A stretch of 64,000 nucleotides of DNA from Periplaneta americana (taxonomy: Eukaryota > Arthropoda > Insecta > Blattodea > Blattidae), in the NCBI RefSeq assembly GCF_040183065.1, contig NC_091124.1, forward strand, positions 94,630,501 through 94,694,500, given 5' to 3'. The translations under genes were made by a program, and so were the position numbers. The notes under the pieces are model-generated. The model saw only the letters and a program-made list of their open reading frames with translations. It was not told where the DNA came from and made no database searches. Shown here in pieces: positions 11,098 through 21,200 of the stretch (positions are counted from its first letter, which is position 1; each line of letters opens with the position of its first letter).

Positions 11098-11659
11098 AAG
11101 TAAGTAATAAGTACTACATGTTTTTACCAAAGTCCAGAAAACTAAAAACAGTTTTCGTTACAAAAAAATAATAAAAATATGAATGAAATATGTTCCTAAT
11201 GTCTAAAAATGCACAAACGTACAACATATGCATACATAGGCTATGTTCGAACAACCATGCGTCAATCGTCTTAATTAAACATGGAACATGTAATTACTAA
11301 CTTTCATTAAGACATGCAGCTCTGGTGTAAATATGCATATGCATATATTTCTTATTACAAATGATGAGGTATTCCGGAAATGTTGGATGAAGGTATTGGG
11401 TGATATGGGGCAATTCCTGCACTTGTGAAATAAAAAAAAAGTTAAATACAGTACCAGAATCACTAGAATCTATTATCTATTAATGTTTTGTTTTGCTTAA
11501 AATAAGGATATTAAAAAAAATAGACTGGCGATTTCTCGCGAAATACCGTATGTTAGACTTCTGTTTATAATTTTTTTTCGAAGCCAGAAGCAATTCCTAA
11601 AAAGCTGAAGTTGGTCACTCTATTCGCAAGATCTTTTATTTGCGATCCATCAATGCGAA
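11098..11659. other. spacer between SINEs, nothing recognised
   Basis: AT-rich spacer with no coding or repeat signature that I can support. Confidence 0.4.
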
Positions 11660-12016
11660 GGTGCCTTTTTTTTCTCTTGTACGGAGGAAGGACCCGAAAG
11701 CTTACACTGCAGCCTGAGGCTTATTGTGCTTCCCACCCTATTCTGTGAATGATTGGGTAGCCGAACGGCCGCACTCTTGTACAAGTACAGCACACTGCAT
11801 CGTGAACTTAACCCGGGTTATTGTATGGATGATGATGATATGTGAATTAATAATGGCGAAATGAGTCCGAGGTCCAACGTATAAAGTTACCCAGCAATTC
11901 TGCTTTTCTGCTTCAATTTGTTGAAGGAAAATTCCGGGGGAAAAAAAACCAACCATGATTTGAACCCGGGCCCGCTCGTTTCATAGCCAGAAGTGCTGAC
12001 CATTACTTCACAGCGG
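11660..12016 (-). mobile_element. SINE-C (tRNA-derived), near full length
   Basis: On the minus strand the head reads with an A-box-like 'gtaatggtcagcac' and B-box-like 'gggttcaaatc' (right end, about 11960-12016), then a body with a short (GAT)n and the 'cttgtacaagta' block. It lacks the SINE-A insertion seen in the copy at 7560, so it shows the empty site. Confidence 0.8.
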
Positions 12017-12332
12017 TGGACTCGAAGGTGGCTTAATGCCGCCACCTGTACATATGTAGAGCAAGAAGGCTATAATATATCTAGCCCTCTTGATATAGAG
12101 TGCACAACTGTAGCGGATTTTGAATCTTGGGGAGGGGTCACGGCGATAATCGAAAACCTCCTGCAATGTAGCGGAATTAAAAAAAAATATGTTCTAAGCT
12201 TAAATTTTGTTGTTTTCTTTGAAATCTGTAATATTATAGATTTTCTACTAATGGTATTTGTGTGGAAACTATTTGTGTATTTGTAGTTTTTATTTTGTAA
12301 ACATAAAATAATATTTGACGTAACTCCCATGC

Positions 12333-12543
12333 GTCGGCCTCGGTAGCGTAGTTGGTATAGCGCTGGCCTTCTATGCTCGAGGTTGTGGGTTCGATCCCGC
12401 CCAGGTCGATGGCAATTAAGTGTGTTTAATTGCAACAGGCTCATATTAGTAGGTTTACTGGGGGGACAAAATGCCGGCACACTGGCGATGCTGATATAAC
12501 CTCTGCAGTAGCAAGAGTCGTTAAATAAACCATAATTTAATTT
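12333..12543 (+). mobile_element. SINE-B, intact copy with 12-bp TSD
   Basis: About 211-bp uninterrupted SINE-B: head 'cctcggtagcgtagttggta', B-box 'gggttcgatcccgc', body, and 3' end 'taaataaaccataattta'. The flanking duplications TAACTCCCATGC (12321-12332) and TAACTCACATGC (12544-12555) differ by one base. This is the reference copy for the two interrupted ones. Confidence 0.9.
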
Positions 12544-13014
12544 TAACTCACATGCTTACCTACATAGCATGACTGCAATACCGTACTTGAAATCACTAGT
12601 ACGAATAACTATTGTAATATTAATGCTTGTCCAACCATCGCCGGTGATGGTCCAACAGTTTGACAGGTAACTAATAGAGATAGGTTTATTCGTTGCTTAC
12701 GATTGTTTATTATAATCAGTGAGAGGTTCTCCGATTGGCTTGACTACAATGAACCAGTTTGAAATCTGTTGAAATAATTATTACCTTATTTAATTAGGAT
12801 CTATCACTTATAATTGCTTGGGAATTGAATTAGTTACTACTGGTCAACTATGCCTGTCTTTACAAAGCTGTATACAAGTTTGATTCAGATAATAAGAATA
12901 CGGTATATAAATAACAGAAAATAACAAACAAAGAAAATCATTTATAGAGTAACTTAATTACTAGCCTACTCCCAAGAAGCGTATTTATAAAAGTTGAAAA
13001 TAAAAATTTGGTTG

Positions 13015-13138
13015 TATGTTCAGTCAACAGTCCGAAAACTGTTTGAAAGCTCATAATAAGTGCCACCAATAAGACAACATTCATGAGGCAACTAAGCCAG
13101 GAGATAATGGGGTAGAGTAGCCAATTTCTTTTTCCGAA
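13015..13138 (-). repeat. dispersed ~120-bp repeat R120, copy 1
   Basis: Reverse complement of a unit found again at 17690-17812 and 20143-20263. Shared landmarks are 'ggccactctaccccat', 'cctggcctagttgcctcat', and the 3' end close to 'gttgactaaacaacaa'. There is no coding capacity and no tRNA-like head. Confidence 0.85.
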
Positions 13139-13150
13139 CATAGGTTTATA

Positions 13151-14479
13151 CGAGGCGCATCCAGAAAGTAAGTTTCTCTATTTTTTTAAAAAAAAGAACA
13201 CACACTTTCAGGAAAACATTTATTGGCAACAGGTACAGCAATGTTTCAGCTATTTTTCAACATAGCCACCATCAGAATTGAGACACTCGTATCGTGGGAT
13301 CAACTTTTGTATCCCTCTGTCGTAGAACTCTGCCGCCTGTGAATGGAACCAGCGTGTGACAGACGTCTTCAGCTCTTCGTCGTTGCCAAAACGCTCACCG
13401 GAGGACAGGAATTTCTTGAGGTGCAAGAAAACGTGAAAATCGCTGGGAGCAAGATCAGGACTGTAGGGTGGATGATCAAACAACTCCCAGCCAAATTCCG
13501 TCAAAACAGCTGCTGTGCGCCGAGCCGTATGTGGACGAGCATTGTCATGGAGGAGCACAACACCTGCAGTAAGCATTCCACGCCTCTTGTTTTGAATGGC
13601 ACGTCGCAATTTTCGAGTGTTTCACAGTAACGGGCAGCGTTCACTGTTTCACCTCTTGGAAGGAAGTCAATGAGCAGAATGCCCTTCCTGTCCCAGAACA
13701 CCATGCACATCACTTTCCGTACCGACAGCGTCTGTTTGAATTTCGTCCTGACCGGAGATCCACTATGCCGCCAATGCATTGACTGCTGCTTGGTTTCCGG
13801 GGTGAAGTGCGAAATCCAAGTCTCATCGCCCGTGACGATCCTGTCGAGGAACTCGTCGCCGTCATCGTGATACAGTTGCATAAATGTCAGTGCTGCTCCT
13901 AAACGTTGCATTTTGTGTTCGGGTGTCAGGTTTTTCGGCACCGACCTGGCACACACTTTTTTGAACAGCAAGTGCTTAGTGACAATCTCATGCAACAAGG
14001 ATCGCGATATCTGCGGAAAATGGCTGCTCACTCCGTAATCGTGAAGTGACGGTTCTCCATGATGCACTGCCGCACCAGCTCAATACGATCATCATTGATG
14101 AGGGACGGTCGCCCACTGCGCTCTTCATCTGGACACTTTGACGACTTTCGGAAAACTGCCTACACCAGCGACGCACCATCTGCTTACTCATGTTGTTCGG
14201 CCCATAGACCTGACAGAGTTGCCGATGAATTTCAATTGGCGCAATGCTTTGTGCATTAAAGAACTTTATCACCGACCGAACCTCGCAGGCGGCGGGAGAA
14301 GGAATAAGAGCTTCCATTTCGGACCATTGCTGCCACGTTACTGGTACCAGGCGGGACCTGTCCGGCTGGCGTATGACTGATACGTCATAGATCTGTTACG
14401 CATGCGCAATTGACACGGCTAATTACGTTTACTTTCAAGGGGGAAAAAATCGGGAAACTTACTTTCTGGATGCGCCTCG
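13151..14479 (-). mobile_element. mariner element 1 with full TIRs and TA target sites
   Basis: 1,329-bp mariner bounded by inverted repeats beginning CGAGGCGCATCCAGAAAGTA at both ends and flanked by TA (13149-13150 and 14480-14481). The length is normal for a complete mariner (about 1.3 kb). It carries a minus-strand transposase pseudogene. Good TIR conservation suggests a fairly recent insertion. It ends only 10 bp before the next transposon. Confidence 0.95.
13250..14317 (-). pseudogene. mariner transposase (DD34D), frameshifted
   Basis: Cut-and-paste transposase of about 345 residues read in three pieces: 14317-14060 (helix-turn-helix part, CEVRSVIKFF...MVRRWCRQF), 14067-13501 (HFPQISRSL...VTGDETWISHF), and 13609-13250 (LLHDNARPHTA...YSPDLAPSDFHVF). 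All three catalytic aspartates survive: GDETW, HDN, and PSDF, with 34 residues between the last two. At least two frameshifts make it inactive. The C-terminus ends at GGYVEK, as in full-length homologues. Confidence 0.93.
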
Positions 14480-14489
14480 TATGTAGGTA

Positions 14490-15624
14490 CACTATTGTTT
14501 GTGAAAAGTGCAACATCCAGAAAGAATGGCCCGAACGGCTCCAAATTCGGAGATGTGTAGAACAGTGTAGGCCTACCACCAATAATTGATTACGTTTTCA
14601 AAGAAATGGCGTACACACAGCCCAACCCGACCCAACAGCGACGTCTCGTGTCACAAGCAAGATCAATGTTATGCTTTGCTCAGTCAGTGTAGAGCTTCCA
14701 AACGAAGTGGAAACGTGAAAGCTAGTGCAGGCATGTCTAGTCGACGTGGAAGGGCGCAGTATCAGCACGTGAGCGAGTTCGAACGTGGCAAAATGGTTGG
14801 TCTCCGGGAAGTAGGTTTATCATACCGTGACATTTCGCCTCGTACAGGGCATGCATCTACGATAGTGATGCGTGTGTGCAACCAGTGGATAGAAGAGGGT
14901 CGTACGGAGAGACGAGGGGTACTGGACCACGTAATGTGACCACAGCACGGGATGACCGCCATCTTGTCCGCATGGGCGTGACAAACCGTGCAGCTTCATC
15001 CACAGTGTTGAGTCGACGTTGGAGTACTGCAATGGGTCTGGAGCTGTCTGCGTCAACGGTTTGTTGCCGTCTTTTGAGGGCTGGACTAGTGACTCGCATG
15101 CCGTTGCGTCAGCTTTCATTATTGAGGTTTTGGAGCCCGAGGTACTGCCCCTCCTTCAGGCAACTCCACATGCCATATTTCAGCAGGACAATGCCCGGCC
15201 AAATGTGGCAAGGATTGTGCAAGTCTTCTTCGAAGAACGACAAGTATCACTGCTTCCCTGGCCTGCACGTTCGCCAGATATGTCGCCCATCGAACATGTC
15301 TGGGATATGGTTGGTTGGCAATTTGTTCGTCATAGTCCTCCAGCACCTATTCTTGACGCTTTGTGGACTCGCATACAAACTGCGTGGAGGGAGATTCTCC
15401 AGGAACATATCCAGGCCCTCTTTGATTTCATGCCACGACGCTTAGAGGCTCTGATTGCAGCGCTTGGAGGCTTCACACCATACTGAAATCTCACGGTCAC
15501 AAATCAGGTACAGTACAGTTCTGTAATTCTAATCATTTGTGTATTGTCGTGTACTTAATCTGTGATATCAATTTCATTTCAGTCACATGTATCCTTCTTG
15601 GCATTGCAATTTCCACAAATAGTG
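14490..15624 (+). mobile_element. Tc1-like element with TIRs, internally deleted
   Basis: Element flanked by TA (14488-14489, 15625-15626) with imperfect inverted ends: left CACTATTGTTTGTGAAAAG, right (reverse complement) CACTATTTGTGGAAAT. The total of 1,135 bp is short for an autonomous copy because of the deletion in the transposase gene. It lies immediately after mariner 1. Confidence 0.85.
14733..15486 (+). pseudogene. Tc1-like transposase, internal deletion and frameshifts
   Basis: The N-terminus (MSSRRGRAQ...SEFERGKMVGLREVGLSY) is a Tc1-type paired-like helix-turn-helix domain. It continues in another frame (GTGPRNVTTARDDRHL) and jumps near 15110 to the C-terminal catalytic half: FQQDNARPNVAR and WPARSPDMSPIEHVWD, with 34 residues between Asp and Glu (DD34E). 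The stretch with the first catalytic Asp is deleted. The C-terminus, LEALIAALGGFTPY, is normal for the family. Confidence 0.9.
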
Positions 15625-15659
15625 TATGTGTCTATATACAAGCCTATTCGTGAAGCTGT

Positions 15660-15930
15660 GTTAGAGTGGGTGAAGAAAAAAGATGCTGAAACTGATCAGG
15701 AAGAAAAAAAAAAAGGAATTGGTTTGGTCACTGGCTGAGAAGAAACTGCCTACCGGTGCTGAAGGATGCACTGGAAGGAATGGTGAACGGGAGAAGAGCT
15801 TGGGGCAGAAGAAGATATCAGATGATAGACGACATTAAGCTATCTTATGGACTAAAAGAAAGGCAGAAAATAGGAAAGATTTGAGAATGTTGGGTTTGCA
15901 GTGAAAGACCTGTCCTTGGCCAGAAAACTA
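15660..15930 (+). pseudogene. LINE C-terminal fragment (second LINE family)
   Basis: A degenerate plus-strand fragment. Pieces in shifting frames read NWFGHWLRRNCLP, KDALEGMVNGRRAWGRRRYQ and SYGLKERQK, the arginine-rich C-terminus common in insect LINE polyproteins. No reverse transcriptase core or tail is legible. Confidence 0.7.
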
Positions 15931-16770
15931 CTGATGAATAGGCCTATATCGTACCGTGTGTTTTTCTGGATATAGGACATACTTAGGGATTTTAACATTG
16001 CTATAAGAAACCTTCGTAATGTATAAAGAACAATAAATAAACGACTTAATCAGTGGGTTGACAATTTGTAAACAAGAGATCAGATTTTGACTTAATAACC
16101 GTAATTGACGTTCTCTTGTTTTACAAATTGTCAAAGCCTGTTAATTTCATGGACTACTGATTATGTTATTTCTTCATTGGTATTACCTACATATTGTAGG
16201 TTTCTTATGGCATAAAACAAAATAAATATAATTCACAGATTTCATTTTCCATAACGTAAACTGTATAACTATTCCAGAAAACACAGCATTTCCTATTTCT
16301 AAAATAATGTAACACATTCCTAATATCCTCTGGTTGATATGTAGGCTACATCTATTATCAAATAGCGCTATACTGGAGAATTAGCACGGTCACTTTGAAC
16401 CGTGCCGTTACGTTTAGCACCAAATTTAAGTAAATACACAATGTCACCAACATAAGAACATGACGTTGGTGTGTGGCGTAGTTGGCGGGAGAAATTTTTT
16501 CTCTCTCTGTCTACCTCCTTCGTTCTGAACATTATTGAGAGATAGCACCACTGTTAGCGACAATGTGTATTTGCGTAAATATTGCGAGTAAATTATGACG
16601 AGTGCCTTAGATGAGAGGCTCGGGACAGAAACAGTTTTGCTGTAGCGCATGCGCGGACCTCTCATGCAGTGGGAGCGTGATCCTTACTTGAATTTATTTT
16701 TGCGTGTACTTGCAGATTAAATGATTGAGATCCCTTCTTGCTCCGGTTACAGGCCTTGCATTTACGAAGG
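15931..16770. other. intergenic, nothing recognised
   Basis: AT-rich DNA with one TAGGCCTA (15939). The segment 16440-16680 is less AT-rich but has no coding pattern I can support. Confidence 0.4.
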
Positions 16771-17050
16771 TTATGTTATGTTATGTTAGCTTAGGTTAGG
16801 TTAGGTTAGCTTAGGTTAGGTTAAATTAGCTTTGGTTAGGTTAGATTAGTTTTGGTTAGGTTAGCTTAGCTTTGGTTAGGTTAGCTTTGGTTAGGTTAGC
16901 TTAGGTTAGGTTAGCTTAGGTTAGGTTAAATTAGCTTTGGTTAGGTTAGATTAGTTTTGGTTAGGTTAGCTTAGCTTTGGTTAGGTTAGGTTAGGTTAGC
17001 TTTGGTTAGGTTAGGTTAGGTTAGCTTTGGTTAGGTTAGGTTAGGTTAGC
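16771..17050. repeat. interstitial TTAGG-type telomere-like array
   Basis: About 280 bp of TTAGG and its variants TTAGC, TTTGG and TTAAA in a higher-order pattern: a ~65-bp block of ttaggttagcttaggttagg and ttaaattagctttgg occurs twice, then shorter GGTTAGGTTAGCTTT units. TTAGG is the ancestral insect telomere repeat. It lies 1.2 kb upstream of the EFHC1 start codon. Confidence 0.88.
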
Positions 17051-18233
17051 TTGATTTGGTTCGTCCATGTAGTAGTTAAAATTATATAATATGACAGTTT
17101 TTGATTCGTAATATTGTTAAAAAATAATAGGCCTATAATGAAAGCGGTGAATAATTTCATGGTCCTTAAATTTTTTTTCGTAAAAGGCTAGGTATTTTTC
17201 TATAGGCCAGAAATAAAACAGCAACGCCGTCATAATTACGTACTTTACGCTTTGGCGAACATTAACCGGAAATTTACTTTCCGTCATTTTAATTGTATTC
17301 CGTGAAACACATCTTTTTTCCTGTTAATTTCCTTGTGATAACCTAGTTTATTATCTTATTACATCTTCATTTTCATTTAATGCATTCAAAAAACCGCCGT
17401 TGTACTACATAAAACCTTGAACTTGACTAATGGAGTGAATTATTTAAGAATATAGTCGCGAATTTGACTACCACCATTTCGATTATATTTTGTTTGATAC
17501 GGCTCGGTACGGCCCGGTGACTAGTGGCCAGCGAGTAGAGTCGACTATCGATATTGGTCTGCCGTGCGTATTATCCAGTTGTTCCTCAAATAGTACATCT
17601 CACTTGACGATATGTGTCATAGGAAAAACAAAATTGTTTGTATGCATCTGACTAGTGTAATATGTAGCTAGTCGACGATGTATGCAATGGAGGGGGAAAG
17701 GAACTGGCCACTCTACCCCATTATCTCCTGGCCTAGTTGCCTCATAAGTGGTGTCTTCTTGGAATCACTTGTGAGGTTCAGACCTGTCTTCGGGCAGTTG
17801 ACTAAACAACAACATTCTTAATTCCTACATATTTATTCGCTGCTCAGAACAGTAATGGAATGTAGCAGAATTATGGCGGTTCAGTAGCGGATTTTATTCT
17901 TAAAGAGTTGGGCACATTGCTTGTATTTTGTTTGTTAGGGGGTCGGGGGAGGGGTAAAGAGGAGATTGGGGCAATTGGCCGATTTCTTTAATTGCAGAAA
18001 AGTTTATGCTATATCCACTTACTGTAAATCGTGGAAATAAATTATTGGAGCACGCTATTGTGCACCATTATATGGGATTCGTAATGTATCACTGTACCGG
18101 TATATTAAATTACAATATTACTGTTGCTAGGCAACGCGTAATTGTTAAAAAGAAACATCTGGTAACTGACAACTGATTTTTTTTACAACGTCCACACAAA
18201 TTACACAAAGTTGAGAAAAGAAGGTTATTACAA
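17051..18233. other. EFHC1 upstream region
   Basis: Sequence between the TTAGG array and the EFHC1 start codon, holding R120 copy 2 and otherwise no recognised element. Promoter and 5' UTR probably lie in 17813-18233. I could not place a TATA box or transcription start; axonemal genes are often TATA-less. Confidence 0.4.
17690..17812 (+). repeat. dispersed repeat R120, copy 2
   Basis: Plus-oriented copy of the ~120-bp unit, starting 'ggggaaaggaactggccac' and ending 'gactaaacaacaa'. About 420 bp upstream of the EFHC1 start codon. Confidence 0.85.
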
Positions 18234-18281
18234 ATGGAAGGACTGCCGCTGTTACCAGGTTATTCTTTTCGGGATCCAACG
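18234..18281 (+). CDS. EFHC1: EFHC1 exon 1
   Basis: Sixteen codons, MEGLPLLPGYSFRDPT, matching the conserved N-terminal GLPxLPGxSFxD block of EFHC proteins. Donor ACG|gtcagt, phase 0. The start is supported by that block beginning two residues after Met. Intron 1 continues for 8.0 kb. Confidence 0.9.
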
Positions 18282-21200
18282 GTCAGTGTTTCACAATTCG
18301 TACAGTATTTATTTAACATCTTTACACAGCACGGTCTTTTCTTGTCATCGATGAGGATAATTTTGTTGACTGAGCTTTTCCTTGTCCTTCCGAAGAAAAT
18401 GCCTGCACAGTACCGGTAGGCATACTATATTTAACGACGCTGTATCAATTACTGGGTTATTTAGCATCATTGGGATTGGTGATAGCGAGATGAGGCCGAG
18501 AATTCGCCATAGATTACCTTACATTCGCCTTACGGTTGGGGAAAACCTCGGAGAAAACCAACCAGGTAATCAGCCCAAGCGGGGATCGAACTAACGCCAA
18601 AGCGCAACCCCGGATTGACAGACAAACGCCTCAGCTGACTGAGCTACGCCGTTGGTCTATTACTTATTAAAACATCGCAGTGATTTGCTTCCAAATGTGT
18701 CTTCTCCAATTTATAATACTCATGTTACTCTAAATAGCATCGAATTGTACAGTAAATAGTGATGTGAGAAGGAAAATTTCCTGCCCAACCAAATCGTTGC
18801 CTTTTAGATGATCTCTAGTAATCATTAAGCACCAGCATATCAAGCGGAAGTCGTAAGTCGTCAAACCTTTGATGGCTGTGTCAATACTGACTCCAAAATA
18901 AACGCTAGGTACCGGTATCCTCACGTTTGCTTTGCCTTAACAGTAACACTGATTAAAAAACAAAACCTGACAAATATAATTTCTTGATAACTGTACTGAC
19001 ATACCGTAATCTAAATTATCACGACACTATTCCATATTCATTTAAAAATAATCAGTTACTTTTACGTGTAGCTGAGAAAACATTAATATAGTAATTGCCC
19101 GACTTCGTTATACTGTACTGTGTGTAGGTTTTCCACTTAATTCTTTTTACAACGCATTCGTAGCTCAGTCAGCTATCCATATCCAAAGCAAGAGCGAAGT
19201 TCTATGTTTTATATAAGCTACAAAGTGGGTCAAAAGTCGCTTTTCCCAATATTCGTTCTTAGGTTTCATACTTGTACACATATATACAGATGTCATAACT
19301 TGAATAAACGAATAGCTGGTGTAATAAGTGGTGGGTTGACAACCATGTTTGTACGTCAAATTTTTTTTCGATGTCATGTCTTGAAAACAGTCCTCGTTTT
19401 GCCAATATGCACTTGATAGCCTATGACAACGGATGGAGCACCACCTCATTTTGATATAGGAGTGAGGAACTTCTTGGACCAGCAATTCCATTAATGGATT
19501 GGCCATTGTGGCACAACAGAATGACCACCCAGATCATGCGACCTTCCACCATGGATTTTTTGCTGCGAGTTATCCTGAAAAATGATGATTTTTCTCACAA
19601 ACCGCAGGATCTCCATCAGTTGTGACACGTGATCGAATAGTCATTTGTGAAAATCGATTAAGGTCGTGAGTTATGTTCTGTCATATGTAAGTTAAATCAG
19701 TGTCTAAACGTTGTGAATTGTGTATCGAGATACAGGGCCTCCATTTTGAACAAAATCTGTAAAGGAATGATGTAGTCAAAAGTAAATTGAATGTAATTAA
19801 ATGTAAGGAAATATTTGGGGAAAGTGACTTGTATATAGTATTGTATAGTATAGTATTGTGCAAAATGGTGACTATTTGAGCAGAAATTACTTCATCTACT
19901 AATCAGGATAGAAGTGACTGATAATTAGTTCAACACAATTATAAAACTTAGAAAAAAAAACTTAATGTGGACAAAACTGCAAGAATCATATTATGTTATT
20001 ATATATCAGTACAATTTTATTATAGAATTTGCAAAAAAAAAAAAAAAAAAAATCTTAGGAAAATTCATTTAAGTACAATGTCATATAGCTTAGTAAAATC
20101 GAGAAACTTACAAAAAAAAAAAAAACTTAATACGGAGAAAAATTAGGGGAAAGAAACTGGCCACTTTACCCATTTATCTTCTGGTTTAGATGGCTCATGA
20201 GTGATACCTTATTGGTGTCACTTATGAGGTTCAAACCTGTCTTCGGACAGGTGACTAAACAACAAGATGAAAATTTTACAGGAAAATTTATAATCATAAC
20301 AGTAAATCTGCAATTAAAAAAACTCAGAAAAAGCAAGAAAATAAAAAATATTTCTTAAGAAGAGGAAAATTGTGTAGGAAATATTTTGGAAAATTTAGTT
20401 AAAATTATATCAGTATGTTTATTATAAAATTTAGCAAAATCCATGAACAAAGAATTGCATAACAAGGAGAAAATTGTCAGGAAAATTTATAACTAGCCTA
20501 TATCAGTAATTTACATTATAAAACTTAGCAAAATAAAAAAGCTAAAAATATAGCTTAATAAGAGGGAAAAAATTAGAACAATTTACAATTTATATGAATA
20601 GAATTCTAAAACTTAGAAAACTCAAGAAGCTAAAACAATTTCTTAATAAATGGGAAATTTTTAAGAAAGTTTATACATGCAATTATATTAGTGCTACGAG
20701 GGGGATCCAGGAAATAACGACCGTTTTGTTGTAATAATTAAAAAAAATATATTTATTTGAAAAAACAAAGTCTGTTACATAACTGAAGCTTCCTTTACTT
20801 CTCTACATAATCACCACCTACATTTAAACATTTGTCGTATCTGTTCACTAGCTTTAGAATTCCCGTGTTATACTCCTCTGCCGCCAGTTCATTAAGCCAG
20901 GTGTTCACTGTCTTCTTCAACTCTTCATCACTTTCAAAACGCGTACCACCCAGAAAGCCTTTCAGCTTAGTGAAAAGGTGAAAATCGCTAGGAGCAAGGT
21001 CTGGACTATAGGGCGGATGATCAAAGATTTCCCAACCGAATTGATCCAGCAATTCTCGAGTTGAAGCAGCAGTGTGCGGGCGGGCGTTGTCGTGAAGAAG
21101 CACAACTCCTCTCGCCTCTTGTTTTGGATGGCTCGCCGTAGTTTTCGTAAAGTCTCACAATAACGATTTGCATTGATCGTAGTGGCTTTTGGCATGAAAT

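Noticed and set aside
10155-12543. Functional tRNA genes suggested by perfect A- and B-boxes
   Set aside because: Each box pair is followed by a repeated SINE body and flanked by target duplications, and no complete cloverleaf with anticodon loop could be drawn.
13343-14380. Several plus-strand frames opposite the mariner 1 transposase
   Set aside because: They are antisense shadows of the transposase pseudogene.
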